Assembly: GCA_021414005.1 (NCBI GenBank)
Contig: JAIOPH010000002.1
Span: 124,001 to 188,000 of the forward strand
Reading direction: 5' to 3'
Length of the DNA: 64,000 nucleotides
Source: Chthoniobacter sp.
GTDB lineage: Bacteria > Verrucomicrobiota > Verrucomicrobiia > Chthoniobacterales > Chthoniobacteraceae
Shown: piece by piece, positions 36,096 to 44,618 of the stretch
Layout: every line of letters starts with the position of its first letter
How positions within the stretch are numbered: the stretch's first letter is position 1
Translations under genes and position numbers: made by a program
Notes under the pieces: generated by a model
What the model saw: only the letters and a program-made list of their open reading frames with translations
The model's database searches: none
Told to the model about the DNA's origin: nothing

Positions 36096-37520
36096 TCAGC
36101 AGACTTTGACGGTTTCCATGCCGAGCAGTTTTCCGAGCTTTTCGATCTTGTGCGCGATGTGGCCGACGCCGACCGCGCAGTGGTGCGCGGGGCCGTGGAC
36201 GTTCCATTCATTGACGAGGCGCCGCGCGCCGATGGTGAATTTGTAGCGCGAATTGGTGTTGCCGATTTCCAGGATCGGACCGGCGACGCTCTCGCCTTCC
36301 GCGACGAGGAATTTCAACCGGCCATCGACGGTTTGGACGACGCTGAGGAGCGTGGTCGGCCCGTGCTTCACGCTCATCTCGACACTCAAGCCGCGCCCGA
36401 CCTTTCCATGATAGACCCGGAGCGGACGCACTTTTGTTTTCCCCTCCGCGATGGCTATGTGGCCGGGGCCGTCGTGGCCCATGAGCACGACGTCGGCGGG
36501 CCAGTCCATCGCGTAGTATTCCGTGAACGAGCCGCCCGCACCGAAGCTGTCCATGATCTTCATCGCTTGCGCGTTTTTTACTTCATACTCGCCGGCCACG
36601 GGCACGCCGCGCGCGGTGAGCAGCGAGTTACCGAGGATGATCGAGCTGATGGCGTCCTCGTTTTCCTCGCTGCCGGTGCCCATATGGTAATACGCCATCG
36701 ACCCGAGCGCGTGCTCGGCGACGAGCCGGTCGAGCGCGACCGAAGTGCGCGCCGCGCGTTCCAACTCCGCCTGCGAGCAGTCGGCCTGCACGTCGAATTT
36801 TTCGGCGAAAAGCGCGACCCGCTCGGCGATTTGCGCGGCGGTGACTTCGCGCCGCAGCGCGGCGAGTTCTTCCACCTCGATGATCTCCATGTGCCCGCCG
36901 AAGTGCGCGCACTGCTGCGTGAGGTCGGAGTAAATATCGAGCATCCCGCAGTAGTAGTGGCCCATGAGACCGAGCCGGTTGTGAAACATCACGCCGGCTA
37001 CGCGGGCGGCATCCATCCAGGCATCCACCTCGCTCCAGCATTCGGGGTCGTCGTGGAGCTGGCCGGTGATCTGGTGAAATTCGATGCGCGCCCGGTTGAA
37101 GACGTTCGCGATTTCCGGGACGGGACACGCGGAGCAGCTCGCCAGCCATTCGCCGGTCATGCGGGTGCGGTCGCCCATCGCGTTGAACTCGGCGTAATCA
37201 ATCGCCGGGAGCGGCGAGAGATTCAGGATGATGACAGGCACTTTCGCCCGCTGCACCACGGGCAGCACGGTCGAGCTGAGCGCGTAGGTGGTGACGTGGA
37301 GGAAGATGAGGTCCACATCCGCAGTGCGGAAAGCGTGCCCGGCGTCGAACGCCTTCTCGGGCGTGTCGATCAGCCCGAGGTTCACGATCTCGATGCCGTC
37401 GCGGTGCAGCTTTCCCTCGACGATGGCGAGGTATCCTTCGAGCCGTTCCTTCAGTCCCGCAAACTGCGGCCAGTAGGCTTCGAGGCCGATTCCAAATAGT
37501 CCGATTTTCGTTTTACGCAT
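36096..37520 (-). CDS. L-fucose/L-arabinose isomerase family protein
   Basis: 474 residues, starting MRKTKIGLFGIGLEAYWPQF. The fold is that of the arabinose/fucose isomerase superfamily: a Rossmann-like N-terminus with GIEIVNLGLIDTPEKA (about 43-58), a middle domain with VAGVMFHNRLGLMGHYYCGM, and a C-terminal domain with EYYAMDWPADVVLMGHDGPG and the metal-histidine pair region GPAHHCAVGVGH (about 449-460). These enzymes interconvert aldoses and ketoses or bind sugars. With RhaT and deoxy-sugar glycosidases around it, it is probably the first cytoplasmic step for rhamnose or fucose. It starts 18 bp after the GH106 gene. Confidence 0.85.
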   Translation of the reverse strand: MRKTKIGLFGIGLEAYWPQFAGLKERLEGYLAIVEGKLHRDGIEIVNLGLIDTPEKAFDAGHAFRTADVDLIFLHVTTYALSSTVLPVVQRAKVPVIILNLSPLPAIDYAEFNAMGDRTRMTGEWLASCSACPVPEIANVFNRARIEFHQITGQLHDDPECWSEVDAWMDAARVAGVMFHNRLGLMGHYYCGMLDIYSDLTQQCAHFGGHMEIIEVEELAALRREVTAAQIAERVALFAEKFDVQADCSQAELERAARTSVALDRLVAEHALGSMAYYHMGTGSEENEDAISSIILGNSLLTARGVPVAGEYEVKNAQAMKIMDSFGAGGSFTEYYAMDWPADVVLMGHDGPGHIAIAEGKTKVRPLRVYHGKVGRGLSVEMSVKHGPTTLLSVVQTVDGRLKFLVAEGESVAGPILEIGNTNSRYKFTIGARRLVNEWNVHGPAHHCAVGVGHIAHKIEKLGKLLGMETVKVC

Positions 37521-37538
37521 GAGAGGTGAGGTGAAAGG

Positions 37539-40500
37539 TCAGCGTTCTTTTGCAGGCGCGCCGAGCGCGCAGATTTCGCGATAGACGTTCGCGCCGATCG
37601 GGCCGTCGTGGAATTGGAGGCGGATGGCGACGACGCCGGTCGCGAGCGGTGCGGCGGTCGCGCTGGCGAGCGTCACTTTGCTGGAGACTTCGCGGACATC
37701 GAATTTCGCCGTCGCGATCGGCGCGAAGTTTTCCGGCGCATCGGCCCGCGCGATCAGCACGTCGTAGTGCTGGCTCGCCCGCCCGTCTGGATGACCCGCG
37801 AAAGTGACGACGCTCGAGAGATCGTAACCGCGCGGCGCGCCCGTCGTGTCGAGGCGCGCGGTGAAGCTGCCGCCCTCCGCATACGCGCGGTAGGTTTTAC
37901 CGTCGTTGAGCGTCCCGCCATCGCCGGAGCCGTTGAGCGTGGTGCCGTTTCGGAGCGGCTCCGCATCGGTCGCGCCGCTGTCGCGTCCCGCGCCGGTGTC
38001 GGCGATGGCAGCCTTCGCGAGCAGATTGTTTTTCGGCACGTCGTCCTCGAATGCCGCGGCATCACCCGCGTCGCTTGTGCCGATGATGAGCACGGGCGCG
38101 CCAGCCGCGGACAGCGTGCGAGACGCGCCGCTGAGATTTGCGCTGGTCAACGCAGGAAGCGCGAATGTCGTCCGCACCGTCCAATCTTCGCGCATCAGTC
38201 GCACCGGCCCGAGCAGTCCGCTCGGCAGCAGCGGCGAGTTCTTCGTGAAATAATTCCATGTCGTGAAGCAGTAGCGTCCGCGCGATGGCCGCGGCTGCTT
38301 ATTCAGAAACCAATCCGGGAACTCTTTCAGGAATTTTCCGCCGGGCAGATGGCCTGGCAGCCACTCGCAATCCGGCGGCTCCTGCTCGTCGCCGATCAGC
38401 CGGTTCGCCCACGTATTGGTCACTTCGATTTCGAGCTGATTGCCCGTCGCCCGCAGCACGCCGGGCGGCACACCCACGCTCCACGGCGCGCACCACGCCA
38501 CGCCGAGATCGCGCCCGTTCAGCCGCACGCGCGCGATCGCGTTCACGGTGCCGAGGGAAAGTTGCGTCGCCGCGATATCGGGCGCGTCGAATGTTTTCCG
38601 ATAGGTCGCCGTCCCGCTGAAATACTTGATCCCCGGCTCGGTGCGCTGCGTCCAGTCGGTGAGCGTGTCGAATTTCACCGGCGCCGCGGGGCCGCCCCAT
38701 TTCGGATCGAACGCCACATCCCACGCGCCGCTCAACTCGGTGACGGGCGTCGCCACGGGAAAATTTCCACCCCTTTTCGGCGCGATCTTTTTTCGGAAAA
38801 CCACGAAGCAACTCTCCGTCGGCGCGAACCGCATCGGGATCACGGTGCGCCCCTCGCGTTCCTCGAATTGCGGCAGGTCGCGCATCGTGCCGGTCACGGC
38901 GTCCCAGCATTCCGGCTGCCGTCCCGCGATTTTGAAACTGCACCACGCCTCGCCGCCGGTGCGCGCAGTATTTGCCACGAAGAACACATCCGCATCCGCG
39001 CCGCGCCGGTGGATGGATTTCAGCGACACACCATCGCCGGTTGCGGAAAAATTCGCGCGTGGGCTCGATGGCGCGCCCCACTGCAACAGCGCCTGGCAGC
39101 GCGTCCAGTAGCGCACCAGCGCCTTGCCCGGTTCCCACCACGTCTGCGTCCGGTCGAAGTGCGTGCCCCAGCGGCCCATCGTGTTGCCCGGCTTATAGCG
39201 ATCGTCCCAAGGCTGCGGCACGTAGCGGTGCAGGATGAAGCGGTTCACCCCGGCGCAAAACGCCTCATCGCCCATCGGCTTCAACCACGCTGGCGTCTCG
39301 CTCCACATGCTGTCCTCCGGCTGGCCGGTGAAGGCCTCGGCTTCGACGATGTTCTGCCCGCTCTTCCGGAGCGCGACGACGGTGGGCGCGATCTCGAAGG
39401 GGTGAAACTTCCCGCCGTTCGTCCAGAACTCCGTCATCACCGTATGCACGTGCGGCATGATCTCGGACTGCCGCCACGGGCCGCCATACGGCTCGCAGGA
39501 AAAGACCAGCCCCGCCTCGCGCAGCATCCGCGATGTCACCGCGAAGTGCGCGTCGCGATATAGGTCTTTAATCGTCGAGTCGAAGTCCGCGCGAAACTTC
39601 CCTGTCTCCGCTTCGCTGCCTACGACGCGCTTCGCAAAAGTCGCCAAAAACGGCGTCAGCTCGTAGCCGCGCCGCGCCGCGAACTCCTCGCGCATCTTCG
39701 GCGTCCACGAGGGCATCCCCGCTTCGTAGCTGTCCACATGAACCGAATGGATGCCGGTGCCGATCAGATCGCCGAGGTGCTTTTTGATCTCGCCGATCAC
39801 GTGGCGCATGTGAAAGGCGACCGCGTCGGGGCTCATCTTGTCCACCTCCATCCCGTTCGCCGCCCATTGCGACGGCTGCATCAGCGTGCCCATCGTCGTG
39901 TGCCCAAAGCGATACACCGCCCACTGCCCCGCGGGCGCGTCCCAGTCGAGCTTCCCGTCCGCGCGGAGCTTTGCACTCAGGTCGATGATCTGTTCTTTCG
40001 CGACCGCGCCGTCCGCCGGCATCGCGAGTACCGCGATGTCTTTGAAAAAAGACCGTCGCGCGGGTGACTCCGGCTTTTCCACCTGATGGTTCGCGGGATT
40101 GAAAACCGGAAAAAGCTGTACCGCACGCGGGTCCACTTCGGGTCGCTTCAAGTCCACGCTCACGCGCGCGCCGCCCGTCACCGCCGTATGCGAAAAACAG
40201 ATCTCCTGCATCGAAAGCTCGGGCGTGATCCACGCGCCGCCGCTCGTCTCGTAGCCCGGCCCGTTGAACATCCCAAACTCCATCCCGAGCCGCTTCGACT
40301 CGATCGCTGCGTGCCGCACCAGCGCCCACCACGGCTCCGTGAACGCGACGATTTCCGGCGTCGGACTTTTCCCAATCGGATGCGCCCACGGCGTCGTCAC
40401 GTCCGCGAGGTTGAACATCAGCGTGCGCCCGTAACCCGCGCCGTGCAGCGACTCGAGATCGCGCGTGATTGCTTCCCTGCTGTTGTTCGACCCCATCCAC

Positions 40501-40673
40501 ATCCACATCACGCCCGGCCGCGCCTCGGGCGGCGGATTCCGAAACACCTCCTCGGGCGACGAGCCTGCAAGCGCCGACGGACTGGACAGAGCCGCCGTGC
40601 CGACCGCGAACAGCAACGCGAGCAACGTAGTCCCCGATTTCAGTCTGCCTGGATTGTTCGATTGAAAAGTCAT
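37539..40673 (-). CDS. GH106-like secreted alpha-L-rhamnosidase
   Basis: 1,044 residues from the ATG at 40673. Signal peptide MTFQSNNPGRLKSGTTLLAL to about residue 40. The GH106 family starts with RPGVMWMWMGSNNSREAITR (about 55-74), then GAGYGRTLMFNLADVT and EFGMFNGPGYETSGGAW (about 125-141). The catalytic barrel region holds SVHVDSYEAGMPSWTPKMRE (about 300) and TEFWTNGGKFHPFE. C-terminal beta domains (galactose-binding-like, from about 700) complete the typical 1,000-residue layout. The frame is open upstream to 42110 but that part is the out-of-frame shadow of the beta-helix gene. Start overlaps that gene's stop by ATGA. Confidence 0.87.
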   Translation of the reverse strand: MTFQSNNPGRLKSGTTLLALLFAVGTAALSSPSALAGSSPEEVFRNPPPEARPGVMWMWMGSNNSREAITRDLESLHGAGYGRTLMFNLADVTTPWAHPIGKSPTPEIVAFTEPWWALVRHAAIESKRLGMEFGMFNGPGYETSGGAWITPELSMQEICFSHTAVTGGARVSVDLKRPEVDPRAVQLFPVFNPANHQVEKPESPARRSFFKDIAVLAMPADGAVAKEQIIDLSAKLRADGKLDWDAPAGQWAVYRFGHTTMGTLMQPSQWAANGMEVDKMSPDAVAFHMRHVIGEIKKHLGDLIGTGIHSVHVDSYEAGMPSWTPKMREEFAARRGYELTPFLATFAKRVVGSEAETGKFRADFDSTIKDLYRDAHFAVTSRMLREAGLVFSCEPYGGPWRQSEIMPHVHTVMTEFWTNGGKFHPFEIAPTVVALRKSGQNIVEAEAFTGQPEDSMWSETPAWLKPMGDEAFCAGVNRFILHRYVPQPWDDRYKPGNTMGRWGTHFDRTQTWWEPGKALVRYWTRCQALLQWGAPSSPRANFSATGDGVSLKSIHRRGADADVFFVANTARTGGEAWCSFKIAGRQPECWDAVTGTMRDLPQFEEREGRTVIPMRFAPTESCFVVFRKKIAPKRGGNFPVATPVTELSGAWDVAFDPKWGGPAAPVKFDTLTDWTQRTEPGIKYFSGTATYRKTFDAPDIAATQLSLGTVNAIARVRLNGRDLGVAWCAPWSVGVPPGVLRATGNQLEIEVTNTWANRLIGDEQEPPDCEWLPGHLPGGKFLKEFPDWFLNKQPRPSRGRYCFTTWNYFTKNSPLLPSGLLGPVRLMREDWTVRTTFALPALTSANLSGASRTLSAAGAPVLIIGTSDAGDAAAFEDDVPKNNLLAKAAIADTGAGRDSGATDAEPLRNGTTLNGSGDGGTLNDGKTYRAYAEGGSFTARLDTTGAPRGYDLSSVVTFAGHPDGRASQHYDVLIARADAPENFAPIATAKFDVREVSSKVTLASATAAPLATGVVAIRLQFHDGPIGANVYREICALGAPAKER

Positions 40674-43600
40674 GGCTTGGAAAGCTTGAGATGGAGGAAG
40701 CGCGAACCCGCGCCCACCGCGACGCTCGCGCGCACCGTCTGCGTCGTGCCGTTGTCGGTGAGGATTTGCTCCATCACGCCTGCGCTGCTCCACGCGCCGG
40801 TGATGAGGTCGTCGCGCCATTCCGGGGTGAAGGCCACGCCGTCCGCCATCGCGGCGAGCGAGCGCGTGTAGGTGAGTTCCAGCGTCGCGCCGTTTTTCAC
40901 GAGCGCGGGCGTGGCAGATGTCGCGGCGGTAGGATTTTGCCCGGTGGCGAATTCCATCAGGTTGCTCTCGTCGTCGCCGTTGCCGTCGAAGGTGTCCGCG
41001 GCGGTGCCGATGTTTTGCACGGTGCCGAAGTAAGTGAAGCGCCACGCCTGCTGCGCGGTGGCGGTGGTCAGGGTCACGTCGTTGCCGTCGCCGCCGGTGT
41101 AGCTGATGACCCAGAGGTAGCCGCTCGCGCTGAAGGCGCTGTCCTGCGGCAGTCCGGCGAAAGTGCCGCTCACGGCGCCCGCGCTGGTCTTGCTCAGGAT
41201 CGTGAAGGCGGTGCCGGGCGCGATGCCCGCCGCGGCGCTGATCGTGAGCGGGCCGCTGAGGGCGACGCTGCCGCTGGCATTCAGCCGGTCGGTGGTAGCG
41301 GCGGAAAGCTCGACGGCCAGCGTGCCGCTGAGTGTGATGCTCGCCGTGCTGAGGGTGCCGATGCCGCCCGTGCCGGGAGCGAGCGTGGCGCCGCTGTTGA
41401 GCGTCACATTTCCGGCGGAGCCGGTGCCTGCGAGCGTCGCGCCGCTCTGCACGGTCGTGGCGCTCGTGGCGATGCTGCCACTGACGAGCAAGGTGCCGGC
41501 GCTGACGGTGGTCGCGCCCGTGTAGTTGTTTGCGCCGGAGAGGGTGAGCGTGCCTGCGCCGGTCTTGGTGAGGCTGCAGCCGGCGGAGGCCTCGGTGACT
41601 GCCGCGCTCACGAGGAGGTCGGTCGCCGCTGCGCCGTCGGCGACGTTGAAGGTCAGGCCCGCGTAGCCGTTGTCTGCGCGGATGCGGATGCGGCCGGCGA
41701 TGGTGGAGGTGTTTGCGCTGGCGAGGGTCGTGACGGCGGTGCGGTTCCACTCGAGCTGCGGGCCGTTCGGGTCGCTGGTGCCGTTGTTGGATTGCAGCGT
41801 GCCGCCGGTCATCGTGATGCCGCCGGGGATGTTCCAGACGTGAATGGCACCTGCGGCGGTGAGTGTGCCGCCGTTGAGGGTGACAGAGCTGAGCTGGTCC
41901 ACAAATCCCAGGCCGGTGCCGTCGCCGCCGGTGAGCGCGAGCGTGGCTCCGGCGTTCACGGTGATCGCGCCTTTGATCAATCCCGTGCCGCCCGAGGTGC
42001 CGGCCAGTTCGAGTGTGCCACCGTTGATCGTCGTTCCGCCGCTGTACGTGTTGACGTTGGTGAGCTTCATCGTGCCCGCGCCCGACTTTACCAACGCGGC
42101 AGGCGACCAACTTTGATCGGCGGAGACGTCCACCAATTTCGCCGAGACAGTGAGATCGGCTGAGGCATTTCCTGTGACATCGGCGACGTTGAAAGTCGAG
42201 CTGTCTGCTCCCGTGCCGTTGAGATTGAAAAACGACGATGCGGAAATGGTGGAGGGCGATGAGCCGGAGACGCTCGGATTTTTCAGGATGCCTGCGCCCC
42301 AGTTGTTGTAGTTGCCTGCTCCGTGAAATGTTCCGCCTTGGAGAATGAGGTAGTTGTAGGCGGTGTAGGTGTTCACGCCGCCATTGAAATTGTAGGCATT
42401 GAGCGTTCCGCCGGCCACGGTCAGCGAGCCGAGATTTCCCACGCCGGCCACATTGATGCTCACGCTGCCGCTGTTGATGATGGCGTGATCTCCGCCGACG
42501 GGCGGTCCGCCATCCCAGCCCGCGACCGAAATGTCAGTCCATGATCCATTTCCGCCACCCCACGTGTAGGTGATCGGTTGGTTGGAAAAGAGCGCCACCG
42601 AATAGCTGGCGACCACACTGCCGCTCGTGGCCTGCACTGCAATCCGTCTCGGGACGGCGGTCGAGGACACGCTGAGCGTGCCATTGGCGGCGATGCTGAC
42701 TCCAGCGACAGAGGGGCTGACCGACCACGTCACGGCGGGGTTGGAAATCGGGTGAAAATTCTGATCCCGCACCGTTGCCGTGAATGCCGATGTGTTTGTG
42801 CCCGAGGCGGGGATCTCGACCACATCGGCTCCCGTGAGGCGCGCAAAGCTGGGCGTCGCGGTGTAATCCGAGCTCGCATTGATCTGCGAAGCCCCGCGAT
42901 GCGGCGCGGTGCCGGGAAGCGTCACGCCCCAGAAATCTTTGCCGCCGTTGCCGACGATGACGTAACCCGCGTTCCGCACCAGCGAACCGGCTTGCAGGAT
43001 GAAACCCGCGAGATTTCCCGTCGCGTTCGGGCTGACAAACAGCGGATCCTGCGTGCGATTACCGTCAATCGTCACGGGTCGCGTCACGCCGCCGCTGAAG
43101 TTGTTATTCATGAAAGGCTGGCGCGAGAAATCCACGGTGCGCCCGGCGGCGACGAAGAGGTTGTTTTGAAACAGCACGTAGCTCGGGTTCGGCGTCCAAG
43201 TCACATCCAGCGTCGCGCCGGGATTGTAAAAGACGTTGTTGTAGATGCGTGCGTTGTTGCGGTTGGTCGCGATGACGCGGCTTTCGTTCCAGGAGATATT
43301 GTAACGCACGATGGTCTGGGCGAACTCGTCGCCGCCCCATGTGTATTCCATGAGGAAACCGCCCGCGTTGTCGTGGGTGTAGTTGTATTGAAAAACCGTC
43401 GTCCCTTTTACAAAGCCATCGTTGTCAAAGGCGGTGCTGTCATTCGCCGCGAGCGCCGCTGTGTGGTGGACGTGGTTGAATTGCCAGACGCCATTCACGT
43501 GGCGCGTCGGCCATGCGGCGGCGATGTTGTTGCCGTTGTCGCTCAACTGCCCGACGTAGCCGACTTCGTTGTATTCGACTCGTTCGTTGTCGGTGCCGAG

Positions 43601-44338
43601 CATCAAGATTCCGTCGCCGGAAGTGGTCATCACCGTATTGCCGCGAGCGACCACGTTCGGGCTGCAATTCGTGTAGTTCATCCCGCCGCCCATGTATTCC
43701 GCCTCGGCATTGAAGGCGATGCCCTGGCCGTAAATGTTCTTCACCACGTTCCCTTGGATCAGCACGCCATCGGCTTTACCCGGTTCATTGATCCAGAAAA
43801 AGATGCCGCCGTTGTTCCGGCCACCGTCGTTCACGTTCTTGATGCCGCGGACGTCATGCACGTCGTTGTTGAGGATTTCGATGCCGCGCATGGTGTCGCT
43901 GCCCGAGGCGTCCACCCGGATTCCCGAGCGGCTGCTGTCGCCGCTGGCGGGGTTCGTCACCTCAAAGCCATCAATGGTCCAATAGCTCTGCGACGAGAGG
44001 GCGATCACCGCCCAGTTTCCATTGCCGTTGATGAGCGGCTTCGCGCCCGTGCCGTAAGCGCCGAGCGTGATGCGCGCCAAGCTGGTGCCCGAGCCCTGGG
44101 GACTCAGCGAGCCCACCCATGTCCCGCCGCGCTTGAAGAGCACGTTGTCGCCCGGCGTAAAAATGGTCGCGTTCACCTTCGCGATGCTCCGCCACGGCGT
44201 CTCGGCACTGATGCCATTGTTGGCATCACTGCCGGAGGGATCGACGTAGTAATCAGTCGCCATCGCGGTCGTGAAGCCGACTCCCGAAATCGCGAGCGCG
44301 GCCAAGAACTTGCCCAATGCTTGATCCCGATTCCTCAT
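40670..44338 (-). CDS. Secreted right-handed beta-helix protein with PATR repeats (pectate-lyase-like)
   Basis: 1,222 residues. Signal peptide about 1-27 (FLAALAISGVGFTTAMA). Beta-helix domain about 28-510, starting TDYYVDPSGSDANNGISAET (DUF1565 type) and rich in N-x-F-x-N turns (VQIL-type coils such as IEILNNDVHDVRG). An Ig-like domain (about 520-590, VTWSVSPSVAGVSI), PATR repeats (ALVKSGAGTMKLTNVNTYSG and SLTKTGAGTLTLSGANNYTG) and a C-terminal tail ending RFLHLKLSKP follow. The last 330 residues are almost identical to those of the DUF6055 chimera. First gene of the glycan operon; the shared operator lies 190 bp upstream. Polysaccharide lyase or GH activity is plausible but no catalytic residues can be named. 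Confidence 0.8.
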   Translation of the reverse strand: MRNRDQALGKFLAALAISGVGFTTAMATDYYVDPSGSDANNGISAETPWRSIAKVNATIFTPGDNVLFKRGGTWVGSLSPQGSGTSLARITLGAYGTGAKPLINGNGNWAVIALSSQSYWTIDGFEVTNPASGDSSRSGIRVDASGSDTMRGIEILNNDVHDVRGIKNVNDGGRNNGGIFFWINEPGKADGVLIQGNVVKNIYGQGIAFNAEAEYMGGGMNYTNCSPNVVARGNTVMTTSGDGILMLGTDNERVEYNEVGYVGQLSDNGNNIAAAWPTRHVNGVWQFNHVHHTAALAANDSTAFDNDGFVKGTTVFQYNYTHDNAGGFLMEYTWGGDEFAQTIVRYNISWNESRVIATNRNNARIYNNVFYNPGATLDVTWTPNPSYVLFQNNLFVAAGRTVDFSRQPFMNNNFSGGVTRPVTIDGNRTQDPLFVSPNATGNLAGFILQAGSLVRNAGYVIVGNGGKDFWGVTLPGTAPHRGASQINASSDYTATPSFARLTGADVVEIPASGTNTSAFTATVRDQNFHPISNPAVTWSVSPSVAGVSIAANGTLSVSSTAVPRRIAVQATSGSVVASYSVALFSNQPITYTWGGGNGSWTDISVAGWDGGPPVGGDHAIINSGSVSINVAGVGNLGSLTVAGGTLNAYNFNGGVNTYTAYNYLILQGGTFHGAGNYNNWGAGILKNPSVSGSSPSTISASSFFNLNGTGADSSTFNVADVTGNASADLTVSAKLVDVSADQSWSPAALVKSGAGTMKLTNVNTYSGGTTINGGTLELAGTSGGTGLIKGAITVNAGATLALTGGDGTGLGFVDQLSSVTLNGGTLTAAGAIHVWNIPGGITMTGGTLQSNNGTSDPNGPQLEWNRTAVTTLASANTSTIAGRIRIRADNGYAGLTFNVADGAAATDLLVSAAVTEASAGCSLTKTGAGTLTLSGANNYTGATTVSAGTLLVSGSIATSATTVQSGATLAGTGSAGNVTLNSGATLAPGTGGIGTLSTASITLSGTLAVELSAATTDRLNASGSVALSGPLTISAAAGIAPGTAFTILSKTSAGAVSGTFAGLPQDSAFSASGYLWVISYTGGDGNDVTLTTATAQQAWRFTYFGTVQNIGTAADTFDGNGDDESNLMEFATGQNPTAATSATPALVKNGATLELTYTRSLAAMADGVAFTPEWRDDLITGAWSSAGVMEQILTDNGTTQTVRASVAVGAGSRFLHLKLSKP

Positions 44339-44618
44339 GGAGTGCTCTCACAGGTCGGATGGCCGACCGCGCGGAACCGTCGTGCTGCCCGGTTCCGCCA
44401 TGCGGGACTGCCGACCGGAGGGCACGGCCCGAGAAGGGTGGCAAGGCGGGTGCCGTCCGCGAGCGGGGCAGAAGGCATGATTGCCGGGTTCGTCATTGTG
44501 CGAACGAATGTGGGAGTCCCCCATTTTCGTCCACGACATGAACATGTCACGGCCACCGGGTGCAGGGCGGCGGCATGGATTGACGCGCGTCCACGCGCGG
44601 CCTAAGTGAAGCAACCCC
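44339..44618. promoter_or_regulatory. Divergent promoter region with hairpin
   Basis: 280 bp between the divergent beta-helix and kinase genes. It contains the operator copy 2 (44528-44548) and, near the beta-helix start, a hairpin with perfect 8-bp arms CGGAACCG (44372-44379) and CGGTTCCG (44390-44397), a 10-nt loop. The hairpin would lie in the 5' leader of the minus-strand mRNA. No open small gene is supported. Confidence 0.5.
44528..44548. promoter_or_regulatory. Shared operator copy 2 (dyad GACATG-AA-CATGTC)
   Basis: The dyad occupies 44535-44548, and the 21-bp block is identical to 31898-31918. It lies 71 bp before the kinase ATG (plus strand) and 190 bp before the beta-helix gene (minus strand), so one copy could serve both. 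Seen directly; binding factor inferred to be the neighbouring LuxR-type regulator. Confidence 0.6.

Noticed and set aside
34818..37499. Long plus-strand frame of 893 codons
   Set aside because: Antisense of the DUF5703, RhaT and isomerase genes; Glu/Arg-rich product typical of GC-skewed shadows.
40674..42110. Upstream extension of the GH106 frame (RRQHDDGER-rich product)
   Set aside because: It is an out-of-frame reading of the overlapping beta-helix gene; the signal peptide and GH106 family start are at 40673.
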